From: an uncultured Lachnospiraceae bacterium
Lineage (GTDB): Bacteria > Bacillota > Clostridia > Lachnospirales > Lachnospiraceae
DNA: 37,583 nt
Assembly (NCBI GenBank): GCA_910578345.1
Contig: CAJTRA010000004.1
Coordinates: 1-37,583 of the forward strand
Direction: 5' to 3'
Under the pieces are notes generated by a model. That model was not told the origin of the DNA. It made no database searches and was given only the letters and a program-made list of their open reading frames with translations. Of this stretch, positions 1 through 6,948 are shown piece by piece. The translations under genes and the position numbers were made by a program. Position 1 is the first letter of the stretch; each line of letters begins with the position of its first letter.

Positions 1-3
1 TAC

Positions 4-60
4 GCATTTCGTGGGCACGAAATGCAAATCTTGTCGGGGAGTACCCCGAACCCCCTTATA
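4..60. other. oriT-like pair of inverted repeats
   Basis: A perfect 10-bp inverted repeat (GCATTTCGTG at 4-13, CACGAAATGC at 16-25, two-base loop) is followed ten bases later by a small CGGGG/CCCCG dyad (35-39 and 44-48), then a C-run and a TTATAA sequence. A long dyad beside a short GC dyad next to plasmid-type genes resembles transfer origins of mobilizable elements. No relaxase is visible in the window, so the role is inferred; a transcription terminator is the main alternative. Confidence 0.35.
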
Positions 61-80
61 ATCCGCTAATTTTATGGTAA

Positions 81-318
81 TAACGCCAAATATCCTTGAT
101 TTGACGCCAATTTATTTTTCCGTGACGCCAATCCGGCTGTTTTTGACGCCAGTTTCTTTTTTGTGACGCCAATCCGCATTAAATTGACGCCAGCTAAATT
201 TCTTCATTTTTTCAGTGACAGCATTTGGCTGTCAATTTTCATATCCGTTACGCCAAAATGCCCTTTTTTGACGCCAGTTGATGTGGAATTTTTCATTTTT
301 GACGCCATCCTGACGCTT
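81..318 (+). repeat. 21-bp phased TGACGCCA iteron array (putative oriV)
   Basis: Seven exact TGACGCCA copies start at 102, 123, 144, 164, 185, 269 and 300. Variants are TAACGCCA at 81, TTACGCCA at 248 and TGACGC at 311. Starts 81 to 185 are spaced 21, 21, 21, 20 and 21 bp; 185 to 248 is 63 bp, three steps of 21, and 248 to 269 is 21. All copies point the same way, as iterons bound on one helical face do. T-rich DNA fills the gaps, which would suit strand opening. A TGACAGC/GCTGTCA dyad (216-222, 228-234) lies in the unoccupied stretch. The neighbouring replication and partition genes support an origin; the binding protein is unknown. Confidence 0.65.
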
Positions 319-368
319 TTCCCCTTTCCCAAATACTCCGCTGCCGGCCAGTGTACCGGGGAGTGCGT

Positions 369-430
369 GCGGTGTCAAGTATTTTAGCCCTAGACGAAAA
401 TCCTTGACACCGCCCACCCTCCCCGGTGGG
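369..430. other. Two strong dyads between iterons and the 398-aa gene
   Basis: An 11-bp perfect inverted repeat, GCGGTGTCAAG (369-379) and CTTGACACCGC (403-413), is separated by 23 bases. It abuts a second hairpin, CCCACC (413-418) and GGTGGG (425-430). The region 1-487 contains no convincing gene; the short open frames crossing it run through the iterons. The dyads lie just downstream of the minus-strand gene ending at 488, so they could end its transcript or form part of the replication origin. No T-run follows, so an ordinary intrinsic terminator is less likely. Confidence 0.45.
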
Positions 431-487
431 TTACAGCCAAGCGGAAGTATTTGGGGGTGTCGGCTTCCCGCCGCACTTCCCACCAGC

Positions 488-1684
488 CTACCTTGCCATA
501 GATTCAGGGTAATGGAAGTTGCGTTCAGCCACCACCATCACTTCCCTATCGGGGAAATGATACAGACGGGATAGTGCTTTCCTTTCATCCTGTGAGATAA
601 ATTCCGGCAGCGTCCATGCCTTTGTCTGCCCTTTCAATATATGCGACAGGTTATGCCTGTCTACCTCTTCCAGAAAGCAGGAAAGTTTGCTGTCTATGGA
701 GTAAAAGATTTCCGCATCTTTTTCTGACTTTGCTGTGGACGCTTCCTGCTTTGCCTCCATCTTCATGGCTACAAGCAGTTCCCTTGTGCAGTATACCGGC
801 TTTTCATTGGCCAGGATGTCCAGCATTTTCAGCCAGTCTTTTTTCATCAGATATAATGGATTTTTCTCCCTGCTCTGTACGTCATGGATATAACTGACTT
901 CACCGCCTTTTTGCAGGGCGTATCTTGGCAGCCTGAATCTCTTCGCCTTTGCCGCCAGTTCCGGGGATATCCTTATGTATCCTTCCTGTTTCATCTGCTC
1001 TTTGAATTTAAATATGCGCTCCTCGTCCGGTAATCCATGTAAATATCCAGTCTGCCTGATTGAAAGAAGCAGCTTCAAATCTTCCATCACTCCCCGTAAA
1101 ACTCCCGGCGGCTTTACGGGAAGTGTGCGTTCCCTCTTCCTGTGTATCTCCCGGACTGCCGCTGAAAGGGAGCGCTCATTTACTGCCTCATATGAAGCGG
1201 AATAGACTTCCCTCCGCAGCGACAAAAGGGTGTCTGCCACGCAGGCATAATGAATGGTGTTCACTTTCTCCCCGAAAGGTCCTTTGATATATTTCTCCGT
1301 TTTCAACGGGCCTTTGTCTATTGTTCCGTCCGTATATGTAACAGTGATGGATTTTCCCTTTACCTGTTTCTCCTTAATCTCCGCAGACAGTTTACGGTTA
1401 TCAAGCACTTCAATGTCTGCCCTGCCGGATGCCTTCACATGGACTGTAAAGGATACGGGCATATCAGAGAAAAAGCAGAGCGACCTTGCAAGAAGGTTCT
1501 CTATGGTGTCTTTTAAATAGATTTCCCGTTCTTTCAGGCAGAATGCCCTCTCTGAATCCCAATGGATCAGGTAATGCCCTTCTGTCTTTAGCTGGTCAAA
1601 ATCTGATGGCAGCTTTCCGCTTCCGCCCCTGAATGAATGCAGGAACTCCTGTAAGTCCACGTCATTCATCCGATATTCGTTCAA
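488..1684 (-). CDS. Unknown 398-aa element protein, TTG start
   Basis: I do not recognise this family. The protein is soluble, charged and without a signal peptide, membrane segment or obvious catalytic motif. Basic stretches such as HRKRERTLPVK (about residues 185-195) could contact nucleic acid. The start is TTG, chosen because a GGAGG ribosome binding site sits five bases upstream; an in-frame ATG follows five codons later but has no better signal. It is the last minus-strand gene of the plasmid-like module, 62 bp after the DUF6017-type replication gene, and its 3' end faces the iteron array. From that position it is a candidate origin-binding or replication accessory protein. This is inference only; a conjugation or regulatory protein remains possible. 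Confidence 0.7.
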   Translation of the reverse strand: MNEYRMNDVDLQEFLHSFRGGSGKLPSDFDQLKTEGHYLIHWDSERAFCLKEREIYLKDTIENLLARSLCFFSDMPVSFTVHVKASGRADIEVLDNRKLSAEIKEKQVKGKSITVTYTDGTIDKGPLKTEKYIKGPFGEKVNTIHYACVADTLLSLRREVYSASYEAVNERSLSAAVREIHRKRERTLPVKPPGVLRGVMEDLKLLLSIRQTGYLHGLPDEERIFKFKEQMKQEGYIRISPELAAKAKRFRLPRYALQKGGEVSYIHDVQSREKNPLYLMKKDWLKMLDILANEKPVYCTRELLVAMKMEAKQEASTAKSEKDAEIFYSIDSKLSCFLEEVDRHNLSHILKGQTKAWTLPEFISQDERKALSRLYHFPDREVMVVAERNFHYPESMAR

Positions 1685-1746
1685 TATTACCTCCGCTTAT
1701 CAATATTATTTTTTAAACAATTTCCTGCATTGCGCTTTTTTCCCGT

Positions 1747-2622
1747 TCATGTGCCATATAAATCGTGGTTGACCTCGGCACGGTAATAACTGTCCATGGT
1801 TGCCGGGGCGTTGTACAGCGCAGTCAGCAGGTATGCCTTGATATTACCTACCTTCGTGGTGTTGCTGTCGATACAGCCAAAAACATACTCCACATGGCTG
1901 GAATTGATCTTTAGGAACCGGCTCCTTACAACCTCCCTTGGGAAATCGTCACCGGCAATGCGGATATACGGGCGTTTTGACAAAACAACTTCCAGCATCA
2001 GCTCCACTGTTTCATCCATCCGCTGTTTCCCATGGCGTTCTGCAAGGATGCTGTACTCGATATTCTCACGGATAATTTCACGGTATGCGTCTGCAAGCTC
2101 CATCCTGTCAATCTTATCAATCCCGTCCTGACCTTGCGCTGCTCCGGATTCTTCCGGATAGATTGATTGATTAATATTTAATCCGTCAGTATTTGATAAT
2201 TCAGTATTTAATTGTGCGGGTTTCTCCTGTTTAAGCTCCGCCTGTTCAGGATTTACCTGTCTTGGATTTTCCCGTTCAGGTTTTTCCGGTTCAGGTATCC
2301 CTCTTTTTTCTTCCCCTGTTTCCTGTCCTACCGGCTTTTCATGTATCGTATAGGTGATGTCGCCCAGACGCCCGTTTTCATAACGGGTGCGCTGTCTGGT
2401 AAGATACCCATGGTTTTCTAATTCCTTTAATGCGCTGGTGATGGAATCCACCCCGTCTTTGCAGATACAGGCAAGCCCCTTCGTTGTATAATCCCAATCT
2501 TCCGGCAGGGAAAGCATAAGGGATAACAGCCCCTTTGCCTTCAGCGACAGTTCCACGTCACGCAGATGATAGTTGCTCATAACGGTAAAGTCTTTCGTCT
2601 TTTCTACACGAAATACAGCCAT
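1747..2622 (-). CDS. Helix-turn-helix replication protein, DUF6017-type
   Basis: This 291-aa protein has an N-terminal winged-helix region (about residues 15-95) in which the sequence resembles the replication-initiator or DnaD-like proteins of clostridial plasmids and integrative elements. A polar Glu/Pro/Lys linker (about 100-160) follows, then a C-terminal domain (about 195-291) of DUF6017 type ending in YYRAEVNHDLYGT. It probably acts in element replication by binding DNA or recruiting helicase. The ATG is preceded by AAAGGAG at suitable spacing. It sits between the 177-aa gene (29 bp upstream) and the 398-aa gene. A decayed copy of its C-terminus lies upstream of parM. Family recognition is from memory of these conserved motifs; the initiator role is inferred. 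Confidence 0.75.
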   Translation of the reverse strand: MAVFRVEKTKDFTVMSNYHLRDVELSLKAKGLLSLMLSLPEDWDYTTKGLACICKDGVDSITSALKELENHGYLTRQRTRYENGRLGDITYTIHEKPVGQETGEEKRGIPEPEKPERENPRQVNPEQAELKQEKPAQLNTELSNTDGLNINQSIYPEESGAAQGQDGIDKIDRMELADAYREIIRENIEYSILAERHGKQRMDETVELMLEVVLSKRPYIRIAGDDFPREVVRSRFLKINSSHVEYVFGCIDSNTTKVGNIKAYLLTALYNAPATMDSYYRAEVNHDLYGT

Positions 2623-2651
2623 ACTAAAAATCTCCTTTCCAAATCCTCATA

Positions 2652-3185
2652 CTAACGGGTATAATCCCTGTCATTGCTGTGGTCATGGTACAGATACCCA
2701 TCCGGCGCAACCTTCAAATGCTCCTGTATCTTTATCTCACCATTTTTCTGCCTGTCCTGAAATTTCCGGTATCCGGCATCCTTCAGGAACAGGCGCATCC
2801 GGTCTCCTTTGTCACCCACGAAAGAGTCACCTGAAAGCACCTCAAAGACAACCATGTGCCGCACCTCCGGGTCAAAACGTTCCAGCGCCATAATGTCATG
2901 CCCCTTTAGCTGTTCGGCGCCGGATTTCTGCCTTGCCTCCGCTATCAGTTCCCCGATTGTCCGCCCTTCTTTAGGCAGGCGGTAATGTCTCCGAATATCA
3001 TTTACAATTTCCATGCACTCCACATCTGACAGGGGGCGCAGCTTTTCCATTAGACTATCCGCCGCACTTTTCCTGTCCGGGTCTTTAGCATACCGTGAAG
3101 CCATTAACAATTCGTGCAGGATGGCATAACGCCCACTCCCTTCCGTCTGGTACAGCATCCGTTTCTCCATTTCATTCAGTTCCAT
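2652..3185 (-). CDS. Unknown 177-aa element protein
   Basis: I cannot assign a family. The protein is soluble and mostly charged, with helical-looking sequence in the first 100 residues. The C-terminal half has FVGDKGDRMRLFLKDAGY (about residues 121-138), and the protein ends with a His/Asp-rich tail (YLYHDHSNDRDYTR). There are no membrane segments or cofactor motifs. A purine-rich AGGGAAAGG lies upstream of the ATG. It heads the segment after the terminator at 3217-3256 and runs into the replication gene, so it is likely co-transcribed with replication functions rather than with parMR. It could be an adaptor or regulator of the element. Confidence 0.65.
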   Translation of the reverse strand: MELNEMEKRMLYQTEGSGRYAILHELLMASRYAKDPDRKSAADSLMEKLRPLSDVECMEIVNDIRRHYRLPKEGRTIGELIAEARQKSGAEQLKGHDIMALERFDPEVRHMVVFEVLSGDSFVGDKGDRMRLFLKDAGYRKFQDRQKNGEIKIQEHLKVAPDGYLYHDHSNDRDYTR

Positions 3186-3216
3186 ATGGTTTTCCTTTCC
3201 CTAAAAATCTGCATGA

Positions 3217-3256
3217 AAAAAGGACACTCACCTTGCACATGATGGAATGTCCTTTA
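3217..3256 (-). terminator. Intrinsic terminator after parMR
   Basis: On the minus strand an 8-bp stem, AAAGGACA pairing with TGTCCTTT (3249-3256 and 3220-3227), is followed by six T. It lies 56 bp past the ParR-like stop and before the 177-aa gene, so it would separate the segregation unit from the replication unit. The 21-nt loop is long for a terminator. Confidence 0.55.
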
Positions 3257-3311
3257 GGTTACTTTTATTCAATTTTCTATTTGTATGACATGGAATGGCC
3301 GCAGCGGCTTT

Positions 3312-3752
3312 CTATCCGCCCATGAAGCTGTCCATAAAGTCAAGGGCAGCTTCATTTATTATCTCTTCACCCTGCTGTATTCCTGTCTGCTCCTGCCTGT
3401 CCTGCTGTACTGCAGCCGCATTCTGCATCCCCGGTGACAGTACTTGCATATAGGGATACATCATTGGGAATGGTGTCTGTGCCAGACTTTTCTTTATCCC
3501 TTCCGCCTCCCTCCGGATGCTCTCCTGCACCTTTGCCAGAAGTTCCTCATGGGTAAGGCTGGTTTCCCCTCCCCGGTCATAATATCCGGTCATTGCCTTT
3601 GCAATAATGCTGGTGTAGTCCTGCTTCTTCCCGTCCGGCGGCTCCTGGTAGCTGCCCTGTAAAATCTGCCATGCCCGCCGCTCCTCCGGCACATCCATAT
3701 CAAACCGGCAGGAAACGCGCTTGATGTTTTTTATTGCCTGTCTCTTCCCCAT
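3312..3752 (-). CDS. ParR-like centromere-binding protein
   Basis: This small 146-aa protein directly follows the ParM-like gene on the same strand. Its N-terminus is basic (GKRQAIKNIKRVSCRF). It then has VPEERRAWQIL and DYTSIIAKAM, the type of short strand followed by two helices expected of ribbon-helix-helix ParR adaptors. The C-terminal half is Gln/Met-rich and ends in an acidic tail (ALDFMDSFMGG) that could contact the filament. A GGAGG site precedes the ATG. In type II partition systems ParR binds centromere repeats and couples the plasmid to ParM filaments. The call rests on gene order plus the N-terminal pattern; sequence identity to a named ParR is not established. Confidence 0.6.
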   Translation of the reverse strand: MGKRQAIKNIKRVSCRFDMDVPEERRAWQILQGSYQEPPDGKKQDYTSIIAKAMTGYYDRGGETSLTHEELLAKVQESIRREAEGIKKSLAQTPFPMMYPYMQVLSPGMQNAAAVQQDRQEQTGIQQGEEIINEAALDFMDSFMGG

Positions 3753-3780
3753 AGCAATCCTCCATTCTTGCCCAGTCCGT

Positions 3781-3829
3781 GAATTTGGATATCAGTACAA
3801 ATTCATCTGTGAAAATTTATTTTTCACAG
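3781..3829. other. Two hairpins in the parM-parR gap
   Basis: The 83-bp gap contains GAATTTG/CAAATTC (3781-3787, 3798-3804) and CTGTGAAAA/TTTTCACAG (3807-3815, 3821-3829, five-base loop). The second hairpin lies seven bases past the parM stop and could tune the ParM to ParR ratio by partial termination or mRNA protection. A centromere site is also possible, but there is no repeat array. Confidence 0.4.
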
Positions 3830-3835
3830 GCTCCC

Positions 3836-4753
3836 TCATCCACGCCTGATGTTCCGCAGCCGCCTCTGGTTTGAAAGATATTCATAGCCCTTGGCGTTGG
3901 CGTGGATATCCTCAATGAAGTGCACTTTATTCTGATCCAGCTTTGCGAAATGCTTCATCAGCATTGCACCACCGCCTAGGAAATGGAGTTTTGCCAGTTC
4001 TTCATTGTAGCCATACTCACGCAGCTTCCGCATGATCTTATCGGTATAGTCTGACGCACACTCTGCTATCGCTTTCAGGTATTTCTCCCCGATATCCGCA
4101 GCACCGTCTTTCAGCACTTTCTTTACAATACAGTCATCCACAACGGTATGTACCTTGTTCGTCAGTTCGCTCCGCATCTCGATCACACAGCATTCCACCC
4201 CGAAACGCTCCGTATAATAGCGGCTGGAATCCGGCTTCCCGTCAATGATAAAAATAACATTCATTGTACCGTTGCCGATATCCGCAACGATATTAAATCC
4301 CTGATAATTGGATAAATCTGCCGCTACTGCCGCAAAACCCTGTGCATAGACTTCCACATCCTCAATCTTTACATGATACCGGGTGTCATTGCACCGGAAT
4401 GTCACTTCCTTATTTTTCAAAAGATATTTCCGAAAACCCTCGCCCTGTTCCCCCAGCCATTTGATGGGAAGTCCCACTGCCAGAATAACAGAAGCATTGC
4501 ATAATCCCCTGCCCATTAATTCCTTCGCCAGAGCCGCCAGCGTCAGGATATAATAATCTTCATCCCATACCTTATCCATCTGGTACTCTTTGTGGGTAGA
4601 GCCTATCTCATAAAATTTCCCTTCAAACTCTACGATCATCCCTGCCAATTCCGATGCCCTCTCTCTTTCAATCACGCCGGATTCAAAAATGTAGTGGGCG
4701 GACTTAATATTTCCGTACCCATGGTCAATGCCGATCCTGTAAACCTGTTCCAT
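3836..4753 (-). CDS. parM: ParM/StbA-family actin-like segregation ATPase
   Basis: A 305-aa actin-fold protein. The phosphate-1 loop is IGIDHGYGNIK near the N-terminus, the second phosphate loop is VADIGNGTMN in the middle, and the adenosine motif FLGGGAMLM lies near residue 260. ParM proteins form ATP-driven filaments in the cytoplasm that push plasmid copies apart. The start is the ATG at 4751-4753, preceded by AAAGGAG seven bases away; an upstream in-frame ATG at 4819 lacks such a site and overlaps a pseudogene remnant. It is followed by a ParR-like gene. Clostridial ICEs and plasmids often carry this pair, so it supports an extrachromosomal phase for the element. Confidence 0.85.
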   Translation of the reverse strand: MEQVYRIGIDHGYGNIKSAHYIFESGVIERERASELAGMIVEFEGKFYEIGSTHKEYQMDKVWDEDYYILTLAALAKELMGRGLCNASVILAVGLPIKWLGEQGEGFRKYLLKNKEVTFRCNDTRYHVKIEDVEVYAQGFAAVAADLSNYQGFNIVADIGNGTMNVIFIIDGKPDSSRYYTERFGVECCVIEMRSELTNKVHTVVDDCIVKKVLKDGAADIGEKYLKAIAECASDYTDKIMRKLREYGYNEELAKLHFLGGGAMLMKHFAKLDQNKVHFIEDIHANAKGYEYLSNQRRLRNIRRG

Positions 4754-4799
4754 AATCTTCTCCTTTATCAATTTGAATTTATAAAAACTATCTTTATGT

Positions 4800-4877
4800 T
4801 CATGTGCCATGCAGGCCATAATTGACCTCTGCCCGGTAATGGTTATTCACTATTACCGGGCGCACTATATAGTTCTG
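4800..4877 (-). pseudogene. Relic of a second DUF6017-type C-terminus
   Basis: Reading the minus strand in frame to the stop at 4800-4802 gives HYRAEVNYGLHGT at the end. This matches the last residues of the replication protein at 1747 (YYRAEVNHDLYGT). The DNA is also similar, with shared GCAGAGGTCAA-like and GGCACATGA segments. Upstream the alignment fades (P-V/I-V-N-N against P-A-T-M-D-S) and an in-frame stop occurs at 4878-4880. The rest of that gene is not visible to 5035. It suggests a former tandem replication gene or a recombination scar. The 10-bp dyad GCCCGGTAAT/ATTACCGGGC (4831-4840, 4852-4861) overlaps it. Confidence 0.55.
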
Positions 4878-4890
4878 TCATTCCTCATGA

Positions 4891-5002
4891 TACAATTAGC
4901 TAATTGTAATCTCTAAACAACCCTCCTTTATTTATGGCTTGTCCCTTCTTAAAATCAGGAACATTTTGCAGAAGCGTCCTCCTGCCTGTTCGTAACGTTA
5001 CG
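4891..5002. promoter_or_regulatory. Palindromes upstream of parM
   Basis: A perfect 18-bp palindrome, TACAATTAGCTAATTGTA, occupies 4891-4908, and a perfect 12-bp palindrome, CGTAACGTTACG, occupies 4991-5002. Both lie in the 240-bp region upstream of parM that otherwise holds only the replication-gene relic. They look like operator sites for a dimeric regulator. Which protein binds is unknown, and no promoter hexamers stood out clearly. Confidence 0.4.
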
Positions 5003-5035
5003 CAAAATCCGGGCATTGAAAACCCGTTGAAATGA

Positions 5036-5088
5036 AATTGGACTAAGCAGAATCCCCTGTTTTTCAGGTTTTTCCTCTTAGTCCAATT
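5036..5088. other. Nested stem-loop at the putative element end
   Basis: A perfect 12-bp inverted repeat, AATTGGACTAAG (5036-5047) and CTTAGTCCAATT (5077-5088), encloses a smaller CCTG/CAGG hairpin (about 5056-5068). The right arm begins about 11 bp from the last codon of the S8 peptidase that still fits the family. The structure therefore sits at the junction between plasmid-like DNA and chromosome and may be the recombination site of the element. A terminator for the truncated peptidase gene is the alternative. Confidence 0.5.
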
Positions 5089-6875
5089 ATAACAGCATCA
5101 TACAGATACGGATCATTCCCCATAACAATCCCCCACTGCATAAGAAGCGCCGCCGCCCCGGTCACAAAGGGCGTCGCGAAGGAGGTTCCAGTTACCGATG
5201 CATATCCGCCATTCCGATCAGGAGCCGTCACATTGACACCCGGCGCTACCAGGTCTGGCTTTACGAAGGAATCTGAGGTCCGGCTGTTAACCTGCTCCTG
5301 ATACAGATAGCCCCTTCCGGAGAAATCAGCATAAACCTCATAGACGGGGTCATATGCTCCAACTGTGATCACTTTAGATGCTGTGGAGGGAATCGTCAAT
5401 GTTACATCCGGTGTTGTGCGCACGAACCTTGTTTTTTCACTCCGTGCTGTACCGGAGGGCAAATAGAAGGTATAGTTGCCTGTAATGGTTTCTACAGGTT
5501 CTAGTAGAAATGTCCACACGCCGGTATCTAAATATCTTCGATCACCTATTGGCAGAAAGTCGAAGTAGAGTTCCTGACTGGTCAGATAAGGTGCCGGCGC
5601 CCCGTTGTATAGAAGGATCAACGTCTGTTCTAGCCGATATGTTTGTTGACTAAATTGGTCAGTATCTACACGGAAGGAGGCGCCGGTAGGTGATACCAGG
5701 GTCACGCGATACCGATCCGTATACTCTTTCCAAAGCTGTACATTCAGGCCAGTTTCATAGTCACCTATAGTAAGTTCCACACGTGTCAGATTTTCACTGA
5801 CGTCACTGTCAAGTTGAGCAAACCTCTTGGTCGAGTCCTTTATAGACTGACCAGAACCGTCACTTCCAGTCGGTGCAATACCTCCTCGATTTATGCTACT
5901 GCTGCGTCCCGTCACTGCCACGCTACCGCCTACATGACCGCCGGATGCCCCTTCGTTTCCACTGCCTACACAGATCACGCTTCTTCCAATCTCAGATACA
6001 TTATCCAGAAAACGCTCCAGCAAAGAGGTGCCGTTATGTGCACCATACGTATTTCCAAAACTTAAGTTGACTGCCACCGGCATTTTTAATTCTACCGCCT
6101 TATTAACTGTATAAGTCAATGCACGCATCAGTTCTGTTGTCCTTGGAAAGGATCCGAACCGCGGAGTGCCCAGGCGTACAAACAGCAAATCGCTCTCCCT
6201 GGCTACTCCGGCATAGGCCGTGCCTCCCATACCGCCTCCACCAGCAGCAATCCCGGCGACTGCCGTCCCGTGTCCTGTCGTATCAACGCTGGGGACTATC
6301 TGTTCTGCCTGCTGCCTGCTGCCCGCTGCAAGCGCCTCATTGATCTGCTCCTGTGTAAACTCCTGGTCCAAAACCTGGTCCCATAGATAGCGGATTCTTG
6401 TTGTTCCGTCTGGTTTGCGAAAATCCTCATTCCAGTAACTGATCCCGGAATCGATCACGGCGACCAGAACTCCCTTCCCAGTCAGATCACGGTAGATCTG
6501 GCTTCCAGGCGTATAACAGGAAGCTGTATTTCCCGCCAGATCCGCGAAGAAAAGTCGTTTCGGCTTTTCGATATATTCAATCTGTTCCACTTCTGCCAGA
6601 GCTTCGATCAAAGCTTCCGGCATCGTCAATATGGCGTACCCTGCGATCAGCTCTTCTATCCGTATGTGTTCTCCCTGTGGTAACGCAAAGAAAGAGGACA
6701 ACCCTTCCTGCAGATCGCCGTGATATTTGACGATCAGCTCCCAGGTATTGTCCTCCTGATCAAATCCTACATTCAGTTCTAATGACCGTTCCCGCTCTTC
6801 CATCGGTGTGTCCAATGCAAGATTCAGTAAATTTTCGTTTTTCTGCGAATCCATGTCATACCACCATCTATCCAT
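5064..6875 (-). CDS. S8 family (subtilisin/Csp-like) peptidase, 3'-truncated
   Basis: A serine peptidase of 603 residues with the subtilisin triad: Asp142 in AVIDSGI, His202 in TTGHGTAVAG and Ser565 in GTSFATP. Residues 1-110 resemble a prodomain. A beta-rich insert (about 360-495) lies between oxyanion and Ser regions, as in clostridial Csp proteases. No signal peptide is seen. A Ser/Gly-rich linker at about 323-358 looks extra. Homology to the family stops at WGIVMGNDPYLY; the last 11 residues (DAVIIGLRGKT) replace the usual 35-45-residue tail, of the type GEKxKAYLxRGA. All catalytic residues are kept, so activity may persist. It is the last gene of the pilus-type operon, 73 bp after pilT. 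Prodomain and tail statements come from family memory. Confidence 0.85.
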   Translation of the reverse strand: MDRWWYDMDSQKNENLLNLALDTPMEERERSLELNVGFDQEDNTWELIVKYHGDLQEGLSSFFALPQGEHIRIEELIAGYAILTMPEALIEALAEVEQIEYIEKPKRLFFADLAGNTASCYTPGSQIYRDLTGKGVLVAVIDSGISYWNEDFRKPDGTTRIRYLWDQVLDQEFTQEQINEALAAGSRQQAEQIVPSVDTTGHGTAVAGIAAGGGGMGGTAYAGVARESDLLFVRLGTPRFGSFPRTTELMRALTYTVNKAVELKMPVAVNLSFGNTYGAHNGTSLLERFLDNVSEIGRSVICVGSGNEGASGGHVGGSVAVTGRSSSINRGGIAPTGSDGSGQSIKDSTKRFAQLDSDVSENLTRVELTIGDYETGLNVQLWKEYTDRYRVTLVSPTGASFRVDTDQFSQQTYRLEQTLILLYNGAPAPYLTSQELYFDFLPIGDRRYLDTGVWTFLLEPVETITGNYTFYLPSGTARSEKTRFVRTTPDVTLTIPSTASKVITVGAYDPVYEVYADFSGRGYLYQEQVNSRTSDSFVKPDLVAPGVNVTAPDRNGGYASVTGTSFATPFVTGAAALLMQWGIVMGNDPYLYDAVIIGLRGKT

Positions 6876-6948
6876 TAATCCCTAAGGATCCTTTTTCTAT
6901 ATGATATGAGAAAATCTGATAATGGTCTTGCATCTTCCATCTTGCTGC

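Noticed and set aside
81..318. CRISPR-like repeat array
   Set aside because: The unit is 8 bp with 12-13 bp between copies; spacers are too short and no cas genes are present. Iterons fit better.
163..483. Short open frames on both strands
   Set aside because: They run through the iterons and dyads, lack ribosome sites and have no recognisable protein.
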